DNA from: Actinomyces oris | GTDB lineage: Bacteria; Actinomycetota; Actinomycetes; Actinomycetales; Actinomycetaceae | Reading direction: 5' to 3' | DNA: 64,000 nt | NCBI RefSeq assembly: GCF_006546825.1 | Contig: NZ_VICC01000007.1 | Span: 124,001 to 188,000 of the forward strand | Shown: piece by piece, positions 25,441 through 34,745 of the stretch | Position numbering within the stretch: position 1 is the stretch's first letter | Layout of the letters: the number at the start of each line of letters is the position of its first letter | Notes under the pieces: model-generated | What the model saw: the letters and a program-made list of their open reading frames with translations, nothing else | What the model was told of the DNA's origin: nothing | Database searches by the model: none | Made by a program: the position numbers and the translations under genes

Positions 25441-25854
25441 TCAGCGGCGGGCGAGGCGGGTCAGGACGATGCCGGCGGTCACCACGCCCCCGGCGACGGC
25501 GGCCGCCTTGGCGAGTTTGGAGGATGCCTCGGAGTCGCCCTGCTTGGCGCGCTCCCAGGTCTCCTCCGCCTGCTCGGCCCAGCGTCGGGCCCCCTCGCGC
25601 AGTCGGCCGGCGCCGGCCTCCGCCTGCTCACGCAGATGCTCGGCCTTGGCGCTCGCCTGCTCGCGCAGATGCTCCCCGGCCTCCTTGGCCTGTGTGCGCG
25701 GGTCGATCCGGGAGGCGAACTCATCGACGCTCGCCGCCAGGGCCTCGCGCTGGGCGCGCAACCGCTCCTCGATCTGCTCGGGGCTCAGCGACCCGGACCC
25801 GGTGGCCCCGGCACCCTCAGTGCCGGAGGTGCCGGCCTGCTGTCCGCTGGTCAT
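25441..25854 (-). CDS. DUF3618 family protein
   Basis: A 137-residue protein with the DUF3618 pattern SPEQIEERLRAQREALAASV-DEFASRIDPR near residues 24-54. An amphipathic Ala/Glu/Arg-rich helical segment (LREQASAKAEHLREQ, WAEQAEETWERAK) follows, then a single C-terminal membrane helix (AAAVAGGVVTAGIVL) and basic end. Function unknown; the family is found beside holin-like membrane proteins in actinobacteria. Its ATG overlaps the stop of the upstream DUF3618 gene (ATGA), so the three genes 26830-25441 form one operon. Confidence 0.78.
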   Translation of the reverse strand: MTSGQQAGTSGTEGAGATGSGSLSPEQIEERLRAQREALAASVDEFASRIDPRTQAKEAGEHLREQASAKAEHLREQAEAGAGRLREGARRWAEQAEETWERAKQGDSEASSKLAKAAAVAGGVVTAGIVLTRLARR

Positions 25855-26345
25855 GCCCGAGCCGCCCGGGCACGGAAGGCCTTGACCGCGGCGACGGTCG
25901 CCGTCACGCTCAGGCCCGCCAGGGCGAGTCCCGCAACCGTGACGATCCCCAGGGAGGCGGGGTCGCCGTCGCGGGCGTCGTCGAACAGACGGGAGACGCG
26001 CTGGCCGAGGGTCAGCGTGCTGGGGTCGTAGGTGTCGACCCCGCCCTCGGGATCGGTGCCGCCGCCGGCCAGGGAGGCCAGGCGGTTCTTGACCTGGCCG
26101 GCCGTCTCCTGGGCCTTGCTGACGGCCTGGCTGCGCAGCTCCTGGACCTTCTCGCGGGCCTTGAGCTTGGCGACCTTGGCCAGGTTGTTCGGGGCCAGGC
26201 GTGCGGCGAGCTCGTCGACGTCGGCGGCCAGCGCCAGACGCCGGGCCGCCAGGTCGGACATGACGTCGTCAGCCGACGGCGCCGCCTGCGCGGCCGGCGT
26301 GGCCGGCGCGGCGGGGACGGGCGTGGGTGCGGCGTTGGTGCTCAC
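25851..26345 (-). CDS. DUF3618 family membrane protein
   Basis: A 164-residue protein: an Ala/Pro-rich N-terminus, then the DUF3618 core VMSDLAARRLALAADVDELA-ARLAPNNLAK, a Lys/Glu/Gln-rich helix, and a C-terminal membrane helix (LGIVTVAGLALAGLSVTATV). The GTG start at 26345 is chosen because it overlaps the upstream stop (GTGA) and has GAGGGGG 8 bases before it; the frame is open much further upstream but without support. Together with the shorter paralogue downstream it looks like a tandem duplication. Confidence 0.75.
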   Translation of the reverse strand: MSTNAAPTPVPAAPATPAAQAAPSADDVMSDLAARRLALAADVDELAARLAPNNLAKVAKLKAREKVQELRSQAVSKAQETAGQVKNRLASLAGGGTDPEGGVDTYDPSTLTLGQRVSRLFDDARDGDPASLGIVTVAGLALAGLSVTATVAAVKAFRARAARA

Positions 26346-26830
26346 CGGGCGTTCCCCCTCTGCAGGCCGGAGGTCACGGCCCCCCTGACGGCGTTGACGG
26401 ACTCCTTCAGCCCCTCCTGCGGCGTCGGCGTGTCGGCCTTGGCGGCCTTGAGGCGCTTGATGCCGATCAGGGCCATCGGCACGGCGATGAGGGTGAGAAT
26501 CAGCGCCACCACGAGGAAGGCGGCCCACAGCGGCATGACGTGGGACAGACCGGTCGTCATGGCCCCCAGCACCAGCCCGAAGATGAACAGGGCCAGCACC
26601 CCGGCGGCGCCGAGCAGCCCGGCCCCCAGCCCCATCTCCTTGGCCATGCGCTGGCCCTTGGCCTTGGCCAGGTCGATCTCGCCGCGCACCAGCGCGGAGA
26701 TGTTCTCCGAGATGCGTGCGATGAGCTCCCCGAGCGTGGGCTGCGCGCTGCCGGCAGCCCTGCGAGGAGGCGTGGTGGAGGCCGACGGCGTCGCCTGCGA
26801 CGGCGGGGGAGGTGGCTGGTTGTTGGGCAT
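26342..26830 (-). CDS. Holin-like membrane protein (DUF1469, phage_holin_3_6 family)
   Basis: A 162-residue protein with a Pro-rich N-terminus, the amphipathic helix LGELIARISENISALVRGEI (residues 32-51) typical of this family, and two membrane helices (LGAGLLGAAGVLALFIFGLV and LWAAFLVVALILTLIAVPMA). The family is widespread in actinobacterial chromosomes and is not a prophage lysis gene. It is first in a three-gene operon with two DUF3618 proteins, a common neighbourhood that suggests an envelope or membrane-organising role (inferred). Confidence 0.8.
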   Translation of the reverse strand: MPNNQPPPPPSQATPSASTTPPRRAAGSAQPTLGELIARISENISALVRGEIDLAKAKGQRMAKEMGLGAGLLGAAGVLALFIFGLVLGAMTTGLSHVMPLWAAFLVVALILTLIAVPMALIGIKRLKAAKADTPTPQEGLKESVNAVRGAVTSGLQRGNAR

Positions 26831-27141
26831 GAACGAACCTTCTTGTGTGAGGCACGGCGGTGGACGCAGTCAGCTGACTGCGAGGCGGCGGGATCGCGAC
26901 AGTGGGACGACTCGCCACCCTAAGAATCTCACAGCCTGCGCCCTCGTGGAACAACGCAGGCCCGAGCGGGTTTGTAGGTTTGGGCGATAAGGGCCGGCTT
27001 TCGCCACCGGCGATCTGCGAAGGGCTGCTGTCCGCCGCCCTGACCGGCAGCGTGGCTCGAACCGTGCCGACGGCGCGGACCGGCCCGGTGCCCGACGTCG
27101 GCACGGCCGCCCACCGGCCGCCCCACCGCACCTCCGCCCGG
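26831..27141. other. Intergenic with two hairpins
   Basis: No gene. The 7-bp hairpin GCCTGCG/CGCAGGC (26934-26961) and the larger GTGCCGAC/GTCGGCAC (27064-27104, with inner ACCGG-C-CCGGT) lie between the 5' end of the holin-like operon and the 3' end of the ABC exporter pair. The second probably terminates the exporter operon. Confidence 0.5.
27064..27104 (-). terminator. Probable terminator of the ABC exporter operon
   Basis: The 8-bp stem GTGCCGAC (27064-27071) with GTCGGCAC (27097-27104) encloses a second stem ACCGG/CCGGT. It lies 38 bases past the exporter's stop codon on the minus strand. Confidence 0.45.
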
Positions 27142-28878
27142 CTACTCCTGGTTCCAGGCCTGCCAGAGGCTCGCGTACTCCCCGCCGAGGGCCACGAGCT
27201 CGTCGTGGCTGCCCAGCTCGACGATCCGCCCGTCCATGACGACGGCGACCCGGTCGGCGTCGGCGGCCGTGTAGAGGCGGTGGGCCACCTCGATGACGGT
27301 GCGCCCGGCCAGCGCCGTGGACAGGGTCCGCTCCAGGGTGCGGGCGGCGCGCGGGTCCAGCAGCGAGGTGGCCTCATCCAGGATGAGCGTGTGCGGGTCC
27401 AGCAGCACCAGCCGGGCCAGCGCCACCTCCTGGGCCTGGGCGGGGCTGAGCTCGAGGTGCCCCGAGCCAACCATCGTGTCCATCCCCTCGGGCAGCCCGT
27501 CCACCCAGGCATCGGCCCCGATGGCCTCGATCGCCTCGCGGATCGTGTCATCGGAGGCGCCCGGCCGCCCCAGGCGCACGTTGTCCGCCACGGTGCCGAC
27601 GAACACGTGGTGCTCCTGGGTTACCAGGGCCACGTGGCGGCGCAGCTCGTCCTCGGGCAGGTCCGTCAGCGACACCCCTCCCACGGTGACGCTCCCGGAG
27701 GTGGGCGGGTTGACGCCCGCCAGCATCCGCCCCAGCGTGGACTTGCCCGACCCCGAGGGCCCGACGACGGCCAGCCGCTCCCCGGGCACGAGCTCCAGGT
27801 CGATCCCGTGGAGCACCTCGACGCCCTCCCGGTAGGAGAAGCGCACGTCGTCGAGCACGATCCGCGTGCCCTCGGGCTCCTCGCCGGTGGGGGTGCGGTC
27901 GTCGGGGACCTCCTCCACCCCCAGGATGCGGGACAGGGAGGCCTGGGCGATCTGGACCTGGTCGACCCAGAACATGAGCTGGCCCACCGGCTTGCGCAGC
28001 TCCATGGAGTAGAGGGCCACGGTGGTGATCGCCCCCAGGGTCGCGTAGCCGCGGCCGGCCAGGAACCCGCCCCACAGGAGGATGACGACGACGGGCGCCC
28101 TCCAGGCGACGTCGAGCACCATGAACAGGCGCACCCGCAGCGCAGCCGTGTAGCGCTCCAGAGACCAGGCCTCCTTGATGGAGGCCATGATGGCGCGCTC
28201 GCGGCGTGCCCCGATGCCCAGGGCGTCCACGGTCTCGGCATGCTCAACCGTCTCGGAGACCGTCCCGTTGAGGCGGGCCTGGGCGGCCGACTCGGCCCGG
28301 TAGGCGGGGATGGAGATCGGCAGGTACCAGCGCATCATCGACCACACGGGCGGGGCGATGACGAGCAGTCCGAGCGCCAGGAGGGGGTCGGCGACGGCGG
28401 CGGCCAGAAGCGTGAAGACGATCGTGACCACGCACACGAGGATCTGGGGGATCCCCACCCGCACCAGGAACTCGATGCGGGAGACGTCGGTGGTGGTGCG
28501 CCCCACGAGGTCGCCGGTGCCGGCGGACTCCACGGCGCTCAGCGGCAGGTGCACCACCCGGTTCATCATGCGCTCGCGCAGCTCGGCGAAGACCGACTCA
28601 CCCAGGGTGCGGGCGTGCTTCTGGGCGAAGCGGTTGATGACCGCTCCCACGAGCGTGACCGCGATGATAGTCAGCACGATCCGGTCCACGTAGCCGGCGT
28701 CGGCCCGCCCGGCCGAGACCCGACCGACCAGCCGCCCCAGCAGCTGGGGGGCCACGAGCGTGGACAGGACCGCCGTGATCTGGAGGACCAGGACGACGGC
28801 GAAGCGCCCCCGGTAGGAGGCCATGATGCGGAAGGTCTTGCGCAGGGCGACGGGCCCGGGTGCGACGGGAAGCGCCAT
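27142..28878 (-). CDS. Heterodimeric ABC exporter, subunit with active Walker A
   Basis: A 578-residue fused permease-ATPase of the type IV exporter class. Six membrane helices span residues about 20-310. The nucleotide-binding domain has Walker A GPSGSGKST at 373-381 (K379), Walker B with catalytic Glu in LILDEATSLLD, and the H-loop VAHRL. The signature motif is degenerate: LSPAQ at 477-481 instead of LSGGQ. It overlaps the upstream 645-residue half-transporter (TGATG). Heterodimers of this kind keep one working ATP site, built here from this Walker A and the partner's LSGGQ. The substrate is unknown; a drug, lipid or peptide is possible. Confidence 0.88.
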   Translation of the reverse strand: MALPVAPGPVALRKTFRIMASYRGRFAVVLVLQITAVLSTLVAPQLLGRLVGRVSAGRADAGYVDRIVLTIIAVTLVGAVINRFAQKHARTLGESVFAELRERMMNRVVHLPLSAVESAGTGDLVGRTTTDVSRIEFLVRVGIPQILVCVVTIVFTLLAAAVADPLLALGLLVIAPPVWSMMRWYLPISIPAYRAESAAQARLNGTVSETVEHAETVDALGIGARRERAIMASIKEAWSLERYTAALRVRLFMVLDVAWRAPVVVILLWGGFLAGRGYATLGAITTVALYSMELRKPVGQLMFWVDQVQIAQASLSRILGVEEVPDDRTPTGEEPEGTRIVLDDVRFSYREGVEVLHGIDLELVPGERLAVVGPSGSGKSTLGRMLAGVNPPTSGSVTVGGVSLTDLPEDELRRHVALVTQEHHVFVGTVADNVRLGRPGASDDTIREAIEAIGADAWVDGLPEGMDTMVGSGHLELSPAQAQEVALARLVLLDPHTLILDEATSLLDPRAARTLERTLSTALAGRTVIEVAHRLYTAADADRVAVVMDGRIVELGSHDELVALGGEYASLWQAWNQE

Positions 28879-30815
28879 CAGCAGCTCACCTCCGCATCCT
28901 CGCCCATGGCCCGTGAGACGACGGCGCGGTAGTCGGCCGCCTGGGCGTGGCCGCTGCGGGCCATCGCCATGAGCTCGCGGTGCGTGGAGCGCAGGAGCTC
29001 GGCCCCGCCGGAGTCCAGGAAGACGACCTCGTCGCAGGCCTCCAGGACCAGCGGTGAGGCGGTGACGACGACGGTCGTGCGCCCGGCGCGGGCCCGGTGC
29101 ACCTGGGCGGCCACCCGGGCCTCGGTGTGGGAGTCCAGGGCGGAGGTCGGCTCGATGAGCACGAGCGTGGGCGCTTCGGTCAGCAGCGCCCGGGCCAGGG
29201 CCACGCGCTGGCGCTGCCCGCCGGACAGGGACCGGCCCTTCTCGGTAATCATCCCGGCCAGGCCCTCGCTCAGGGAGGTGAGGACATCACCGGCGTCGGC
29301 GATCCCGACGGCCTCGATGAGCCGGTCGTCACCGGGAGCCACGCGCTCCTGGGGGCGGACCTGCTGGTCGACGTCGGCCCCGGTGGTGCGCTCGGTCTCG
29401 GCGCGCACGAGGTCCTCCAGTCCCGCCGGTTGCGGGTCGGGGCCGCCGCGCACGTCGAGGGCCTCGCGCAGGGTCCCGGTGAACAGCTGGGCAGTGGCGC
29501 CGGCCACGACGATGCTGGCGCGCACCTGCTCCAGGGGCATGGTGGTCAGTGGCCGGCCCGCCAGGGTCACGGTGGGGCCGGCGTCGGTGAAGCGCCCCAG
29601 GCGCGTGGCCAGGTCGGCCGAGACCTGTGGGTCGGGGCACACCAGGGCCGTCATACGGCCCTCCTTGAGGCGCAGGCCGCTGCCGGTGTCCACCAGGTCG
29701 CCGCTGACGGGGTGGGCGGCGGCCGGGTCCAGGTTGAGGCGCTCCACGAGGCTGCCGGCGGCCGGCGCCACCTCCAGCAGGCGGCTCAGGCGCCGGGCGC
29801 CGACGACGGCCCGGGTGTAGTCCTGCACGGAGTTGGTGAACACCCACAGCGGCCAGGACAGGTAGGCGGTGTAGCCGTAGAAGGTGATGAGCCCGCCGGG
29901 GGTGAGGCTGCCGGCCACGGCCATGCGCGCCGCCACCCACACGACGATCGCGGCGAAGAGCCCGGGCAGCAGCACCTGGAGGGTCATGAGGGTCGCCTGG
30001 GAGGAGGCCACCTCGACGCCGCGGCGCCGCAGCTCCTGGGAGGCGTCCCGGTAGCGGCGGGCGAAGACGTCCTCCCCGCCGATGCCCCGCAGGATCCGCA
30101 GGCCCGCCACCGTGTCCGTGGTGATCGTGGTGACCGCGGACTGGGCCTCGCGCTGGACGGCCTGACGCTTTTGCAGGGGGCGGATGACCAGGGTGACGAT
30201 GGCCGCCACCAGCGGCATGCCCAGGATGACGATGAGCCCCAGGCTCACCGAGGTGCGCAGCATGAGGACGGCGACGACGAGGAAGCTGGCCGCCGCCCCC
30301 AGCAGGGCCGGCAGGTGCTCGATGAGCTTGCCCAGGTAGTCGGCGTCGGAGGCGATGATGGTGGCGACCTCGCCGGTGGAGACCTGCCGGGACAGGTCCT
30401 TGCCGGTGGCGGAGATCTGCCGGCCCACGAGCCGGTCGACGTCGAAGGCGGTGCGCATCCAGGCCGTCACCCCGAAGTAGGACAGCATCGTGTCCCCGAC
30501 GGCGTAGACGACGAACAGCACCAGCAGCAGCGCGCCGATGCCCCAGACGCGGCCGTTGAGACCGTTCTCGATGCCGGCGTCCAGGGCCTGCCCCAGGAAG
30601 GCCGGCACGATCGCCTGGATGATGTTGGAGGTGCAGGCCGCCAGGGTCGCCAGGGTGACCGGGAAGGCGGCACGGCGCAGCAGCCAGCGCAGAAGCGCCC
30701 CGGCCCCCAAGGATGGGGGATGGGGCAGCGGGGCGTCGGGGGTCATGGACTGTGCGGTCAGGGCGGACATCGCGGTCGGGACGGTCGGGAACGACCGGGA
30801 GGACGATTCGGGCAT
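28878..30815 (-). CDS. Heterodimeric ABC exporter, subunit with degenerate ATP site
   Basis: A 645-residue permease-ATPase, first gene of the pair. The membrane domain spans about residues 55-340. The ATPase keeps an intact signature LSGGQ at 530-534 followed by [11 protein letters not shown]. The Walker A position reads [16 protein letters not shown], with no GxxGxGKS/T, Walker B is [11 protein letters not shown] (Ile instead of Asp), and the switch-His position reads VVVTASPL. A polar insert (about 455-500) precedes the signature. This half therefore cannot hydrolyse ATP itself but completes the partner's site. No ribosome site is seen before ATG 30815; an ATG 15 codons later is an alternative start. 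Confidence 0.85.
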   Translation of the reverse strand: MPESSSRSFPTVPTAMSALTAQSMTPDAPLPHPPSLGAGALLRWLLRRAAFPVTLATLAACTSNIIQAIVPAFLGQALDAGIENGLNGRVWGIGALLLVLFVVYAVGDTMLSYFGVTAWMRTAFDVDRLVGRQISATGKDLSRQVSTGEVATIIASDADYLGKLIEHLPALLGAAASFLVVAVLMLRTSVSLGLIVILGMPLVAAIVTLVIRPLQKRQAVQREAQSAVTTITTDTVAGLRILRGIGGEDVFARRYRDASQELRRRGVEVASSQATLMTLQVLLPGLFAAIVVWVAARMAVAGSLTPGGLITFYGYTAYLSWPLWVFTNSVQDYTRAVVGARRLSRLLEVAPAAGSLVERLNLDPAAAHPVSGDLVDTGSGLRLKEGRMTALVCPDPQVSADLATRLGRFTDAGPTVTLAGRPLTTMPLEQVRASIVVAGATAQLFTGTLREALDVRGGPDPQPAGLEDLVRAETERTTGADVDQQVRPQERVAPGDDRLIEAVGIADAGDVLTSLSEGLAGMITEKGRSLSGGQRQRVALARALLTEAPTLVLIEPTSALDSHTEARVAAQVHRARAGRTTVVVTASPLVLEACDEVVFLDSGGAELLRSTHRELMAMARSGHAQAADYRAVVSRAMGEDAEVSC

Positions 30816-30944
30816 GATCGCATGAGGCTATCGGAGGGGAAGCCGGCGCGGCAGAGGCAGAGGCGGTGACAAGGAAGATACCGGGTGCGGGAATACGTGC
30901 CGGGCGCGACTCGGGCAGCTGCCGGACGGGCCGCGCAGACGTGC

Positions 30945-30989
30945 CGGCGCCCCGGCCCGCCCCCGTTGCGGGGGTCGGCCGGGGCGCCG
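30945..30989 (-). terminator. Terminator of the ABC-FtsX operon
   Basis: The perfect 13-bp stem CGGCGCCCCGGCC (30945-30957) pairs with 30977-30989 around an inner CCCCCG/CGGGGG stem. It lies 30 bases past the permease stop codon on the minus strand. Confidence 0.7.
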
Positions 30990-31019
30990 GGCTTGCTGGG
31001 CGTGCTCGGCGAACGCCGC

Positions 31020-33602
31020 TTACTCGGTGGCGATGGCGTCCAGGACCGGAATCCGGGAGGCGCGCAGCGCGGGCCACAGGGCCGCGATGACGCCGACCAC
31101 CACGGAGAGCACGAGCATGCCCACCATCTGGCCCCAGGGGATGCTGAGGCTCGTCAGCCCCTGATCCTCCAGGACCTCCTTGAGGGCGGCGGCCAGGACC
31201 ACCCCGGTCGCCCCGCCCAGCACGGTGCCGTACAGGGAGGTGAGGACCGACTCGGTGATGATCTCCCCGGACAGCTGGGCCTTGCCCAGGCCGACGGCGC
31301 GCATGAGCCCGATCTCCCGGGTGCGCTCCGAGACCGAGAGCACCAGGGTGTTGACGATGCCCAGGATGGCGATGGCGATGCTCAGCCCCAGCAGGCCGTA
31401 GAGGACGGCGAGCATCCGGTTGATCTGCTGACCGACCTGGTCGGAGATCTCGCTGGCGTCGCGCACCGCGTACTGGTAGGTGTCGGCCACGATGTCGCGG
31501 GCCTTGCCCCGCACCGTGTCGAGGTCGGTGCCCTCTTTGAGGGTCAGGAGCATGCCCTGCGGCGAGTCCAGGACGTGGGCCGGGTCCGTGGTGGTGCCCG
31601 GGGAGTTCCAGGAGCCCACTGCCGCCGCCAGCTCGGGGGCGATGTAGTAGTTCCCGCCGGTTCCCTTCGGGTCGACGACGGCGCTGACCGTGGCCTCAAC
31701 CGACCCGGTGGGGCCGGTGACGGAGACCTTGTCTCCGAGCTTGAGGCCCTCGTCCTTCTTCGCAGCCACGTGGGTGGCGTCCAGATCCTTCATGGACCCG
31801 GCGCTCGCGGAGACGTCGTAGGCCTTGGAGTAGGTGCCGGGATCGACGACGATGACGGTGGCGGTGGGGGTCTGGCTGCCGTCGGGCTTGGTGACGGAGT
31901 CGGCGTAGATGGAGTAGGAGGAGGTCTCCTTGACCCCGTCGATGGCGGCGATCTCCTTGGCCTTGTCGGCCGAGAGCCGGGTGCCCAGGCTGCCGATGGT
32001 GGCCGGCTGGACCACGAGGTCGGCCTTGAGGGACTTGTCGATCTCGTCGGACGTCGAGGACTGGAAGGAGGCGGCCAGCGTGGCGCCGGCGCACACCAGG
32101 GCCATACCCACCATGAGGGCGCCGGAGGTGTTGGCCGTGCGGCGCGGGTTGTGGACGATGTTGCGCACCGCCAGGCGCCCGGCGGGCCGCAGCAGCCGGA
32201 AGGGCAGGCCCAGCACCGCCACCACCGGGCGGGCCAGGGTCGGGGAGACGATGAGCAGTCCCAGGATCGTGCCGCCCGCGCCCAGCCCCATGATGAGACC
32301 GCGCTGCGTCAGGTCCGCGTTCACCCACGCGGCGGCGATCGCGGCCGCCCCGGCCGCCAGCAGCAGCCCGCCCAGGATCGTGCGCAGCACCAGGGACTTC
32401 TCCCGGGATCCTGACACGCCGCGCATGGCCTCGACCGGGTGGGTCAGGGCGGCCTCCCGTGCCGGCAGCAGAGTGCCGACGACGGTGACGGCCAGGCCCA
32501 CCGCCAGCGAGATCGCGATGATCGTCCCGCTCAGGCCCGTGCCCTCCAGCAGCGGCATGCCGGCTGCGTCGAGCAGCGCGGACAACCCGGCCAGCAGCCC
32601 CGCGCCCGCGGCCACGCCCAGGGCGGAGCCGACGACGCCGATGACGACCGCCTGCAGGAACACCACGCCGAACACGGAGGCCGGTGAGGCCCCGACCGCC
32701 CGCAGCAGGGCGAACTCCTTGACCCGCTGACGCACGCTCATTGCGAAGGAGTTCATGATGATGAAGGAGCCCACGAACATCGCGACGACGACGAAGACCA
32801 GCAGGAAGACCTGAACGAAGCCCAGCTGCTCCTCAATGGCCTTGTTCTGCTCCTTGATGACCTCGGCGCGGGTCTGGACCTGGGCGCCGTCGGGAAGGAT
32901 CTTGGTGAGCTCGGACTTGACCGTCTCCACCGAGGAGCCCTGGGCGACGTCGACGGAGATGTTCGTCACCTTCCCGTCCGGGGCGGCGATGGGCATGAGC
33001 CAGCTCGGATCCACGCCCACGACCGTCGCGCTGGCCATGGAGGACTCGTAGTGGAACTCACCGACCACCGTGACCTCGCTGGGTGAGCCCTGCACCACGA
33101 TGTGCGTCTTGTCCCCGACCTTGAGGCCGGAGTTCTTCAGGGCCCCGGACTCCAGAGCGATCTCACCGCCTCCTTGAGGCTTGTGACCCTGGACCCAGGT
33201 CAGGCCATCCTTGCTGTCGTACAGCGGTATGAAGAGCGTGGGGGCGCCGGTGGTGGTGACCGGGGCGTCGTTGGAGCCCACGAGGACCCCAGCCATCTGG
33301 ACGCCGGGGTTGGCGGCCTCGACACCGTTGATCTGCTTGATCTGCTCGGTCAGGGAGCTGTCGATGGGCTGGGTCTGCTGCGAACTCGACGAGCTGTCGT
33401 CGCCGCTGCCGGCGATCTTGGGGCCTCGGGCGTACAGATCCGAGGTGACGGTGGAGGAGGTCAGATTGGAGAAGGTCTCCGACATGGAGGCGCGCAGGGC
33501 GAGCGTGCCCGACAGGAACGCCACCCCGAGCATGACGGCGAAAGTGGTCAGGAAGAACTGTTTGGCGTGGGCGCGCACGGAGCGCCAGGCGACTCGTTTC
33601 AT
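31020..33602 (-). CDS. FtsX-like ABC transporter permease (MacB/LolCE class)
   Basis: An 860-residue permease with two FtsX domains. A first membrane helix (about 15-37, LTTFAVMLGVAFLSGTLAL) precedes a large extracytoplasmic MacB-like domain (about 40-255). Three helices with the conserved MSVRQRVKEFALLRAVGAS loop follow, then further helices, a second extracytoplasmic domain (about 480-690) and a final three-helix block with SVSERTREIGLMRAVGLGKAQL. It overlaps functionally with the ATPase encoded 3 bases upstream. Such pairs export lipoproteins, peptides or antibiotics or act mechanically on the envelope; the substrate cannot be read from sequence. Confidence 0.9.
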   Translation of the reverse strand: MKRVAWRSVRAHAKQFFLTTFAVMLGVAFLSGTLALRASMSETFSNLTSSTVTSDLYARGPKIAGSGDDSSSSSQQTQPIDSSLTEQIKQINGVEAANPGVQMAGVLVGSNDAPVTTTGAPTLFIPLYDSKDGLTWVQGHKPQGGGEIALESGALKNSGLKVGDKTHIVVQGSPSEVTVVGEFHYESSMASATVVGVDPSWLMPIAAPDGKVTNISVDVAQGSSVETVKSELTKILPDGAQVQTRAEVIKEQNKAIEEQLGFVQVFLLVFVVVAMFVGSFIIMNSFAMSVRQRVKEFALLRAVGASPASVFGVVFLQAVVIGVVGSALGVAAGAGLLAGLSALLDAAGMPLLEGTGLSGTIIAISLAVGLAVTVVGTLLPAREAALTHPVEAMRGVSGSREKSLVLRTILGGLLLAAGAAAIAAAWVNADLTQRGLIMGLGAGGTILGLLIVSPTLARPVVAVLGLPFRLLRPAGRLAVRNIVHNPRRTANTSGALMVGMALVCAGATLAASFQSSTSDEIDKSLKADLVVQPATIGSLGTRLSADKAKEIAAIDGVKETSSYSIYADSVTKPDGSQTPTATVIVVDPGTYSKAYDVSASAGSMKDLDATHVAAKKDEGLKLGDKVSVTGPTGSVEATVSAVVDPKGTGGNYYIAPELAAAVGSWNSPGTTTDPAHVLDSPQGMLLTLKEGTDLDTVRGKARDIVADTYQYAVRDASEISDQVGQQINRMLAVLYGLLGLSIAIAILGIVNTLVLSVSERTREIGLMRAVGLGKAQLSGEIITESVLTSLYGTVLGGATGVVLAAALKEVLEDQGLTSLSIPWGQMVGMLVLSVVVGVIAALWPALRASRIPVLDAIATE

Positions 33603-33605
33603 GGC

Positions 33606-34454
33606 TCAGGCCCCCTCGACGGCCGAGCCGGAGTGCGGGGCGGCTGCGGGGGCGGGCTCGGTCTCGCTCAGCTCGCGCAGGGCGTCCAGGACCCGGTCGC
33701 GGTCGGGGTCGTCCAGCTGGGCGACGACGTGCCCGTCGCGCAGGAAGATGACGGTGTCGGCCCAGGCGGCCGCCTCCGGCTCGTGGGTCACCATGACCAC
33801 CGACTGCCCCAGGTCGTCGACGCTGCGGCGCAGGATCTCCAGGACCTGGTCGGTGGAGTGGGAGTCCAGGTTGCCGGTGGGCTCGTCGGCGAAGACGACC
33901 GCCGGCTCGCCCACGAGCGCCCGGGCGCAGGCCACGCGCTGGACCTGGCCGCCGGAGAGTTCGGCGGGCCGGTGCGATAGGCGCTCCCTGAGGCCGACGG
34001 CGTCGATCACCTGGTCGAAACGCTGCGGGTTGACCTTCTTGCGAGCGATATCCAGGGGCAGGGTGATGTTCTCCGCCGCTGTGAGGGTGGGGACCAGGTT
34101 GAAGGACTGGAAGATGAAGCCGATGCGCTCGCGGCGCAGGCGGGTGAGGCGACGCTGGTTCATGGAGGAGATCATGTCGCCGTCGAGCATGATCTCCCCG
34201 GAGGTGATCGAGTCCAGGCCGGCCAGGCAGTGCATGAGCGTGGACTTGCCGGAGCCAGACGGCCCCATGATGGCGGTGAAGCGGGCGCGGGCGATGTCGA
34301 CGTTGACGGAGTCGAGCGCTGTGACGGCGCCCGAGCCGCGCCCGTAGACCTTGGAGAGGTTGCGTGCGGAGACCACGGGGTCATCCACCGGATGGTGAGG
34401 TGTGAGGACGGATGAAGCGACGGATGAAGCGGGGGCTGCGGCGGAACTAATCAT
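33606..34454 (-). CDS. ABC transporter ATP-binding protein (MacB/LolD class)
   Basis: A 282-residue ATPase with Walker A GPSGSGKST, Q-loop FQSFNLVPTLTAAEN, signature LSGGQVQRVACARALV, Walker B VVFADEPTGNLDSHS and H-loop VMVTHEP. The GNLDS sequence after Walker B and the FQSFNLVP loop are typical of the MacB/LolD branch. It sits 3 bases upstream of the FtsX permease in the same direction. The N-terminal 25 residues (Ala/Ser-rich) are unusual; no ribosome site precedes ATG 34454, so a start closer to VVSARNLSKVYG is possible. Confidence 0.9.
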   Translation of the reverse strand: MISSAAAPASSVASSVLTPHHPVDDPVVSARNLSKVYGRGSGAVTALDSVNVDIARARFTAIMGPSGSGKSTLMHCLAGLDSITSGEIMLDGDMISSMNQRRLTRLRRERIGFIFQSFNLVPTLTAAENITLPLDIARKKVNPQRFDQVIDAVGLRERLSHRPAELSGGQVQRVACARALVGEPAVVFADEPTGNLDSHSTDQVLEILRRSVDDLGQSVVMVTHEPEAAAWADTVIFLRDGHVVAQLDDPDRDRVLDALRELSETEPAPAAAPHSGSAVEGA

Positions 34455-34745
34455 AGGTTCAGTTTGACAGTGGCATGGGGTACGCGAATCCTCCTGGCGG
34501 AGGAAAGGTCCCCTGAGCGTGTGGAGGCTCGACCCTGACCCGGGGTCGGGGAGGTCCCTGAGACGAGGGGCGGACGGGGCGCATAGAAGAAGCGGGCGTT
34601 GGCGAGGTGGAGTCCGTTTTCTAACTTTTCCGACGATTCGTGATTACCATCGGGGATGGTCGGAGCCTGGTGAAGGACCCGGGATGGGTTGGCTGCGCGC
34701 CCGATCAGTCGAGGTCACCCATACGTTCTCCCGGAAAGGCTCTGC

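Noticed and set aside
26342-26830. Prophage holin
   Set aside because: The family name is misleading: no endolysin, structural or integrase genes nearby, and the neighbours are DUF3618 proteins.
26902-28932. A 676-codon plus-strand open frame opposite the ABC exporter
   Set aside because: Low-complexity Gly/His/Asp/Gln-rich translation, exact antisense of an ABC transporter.
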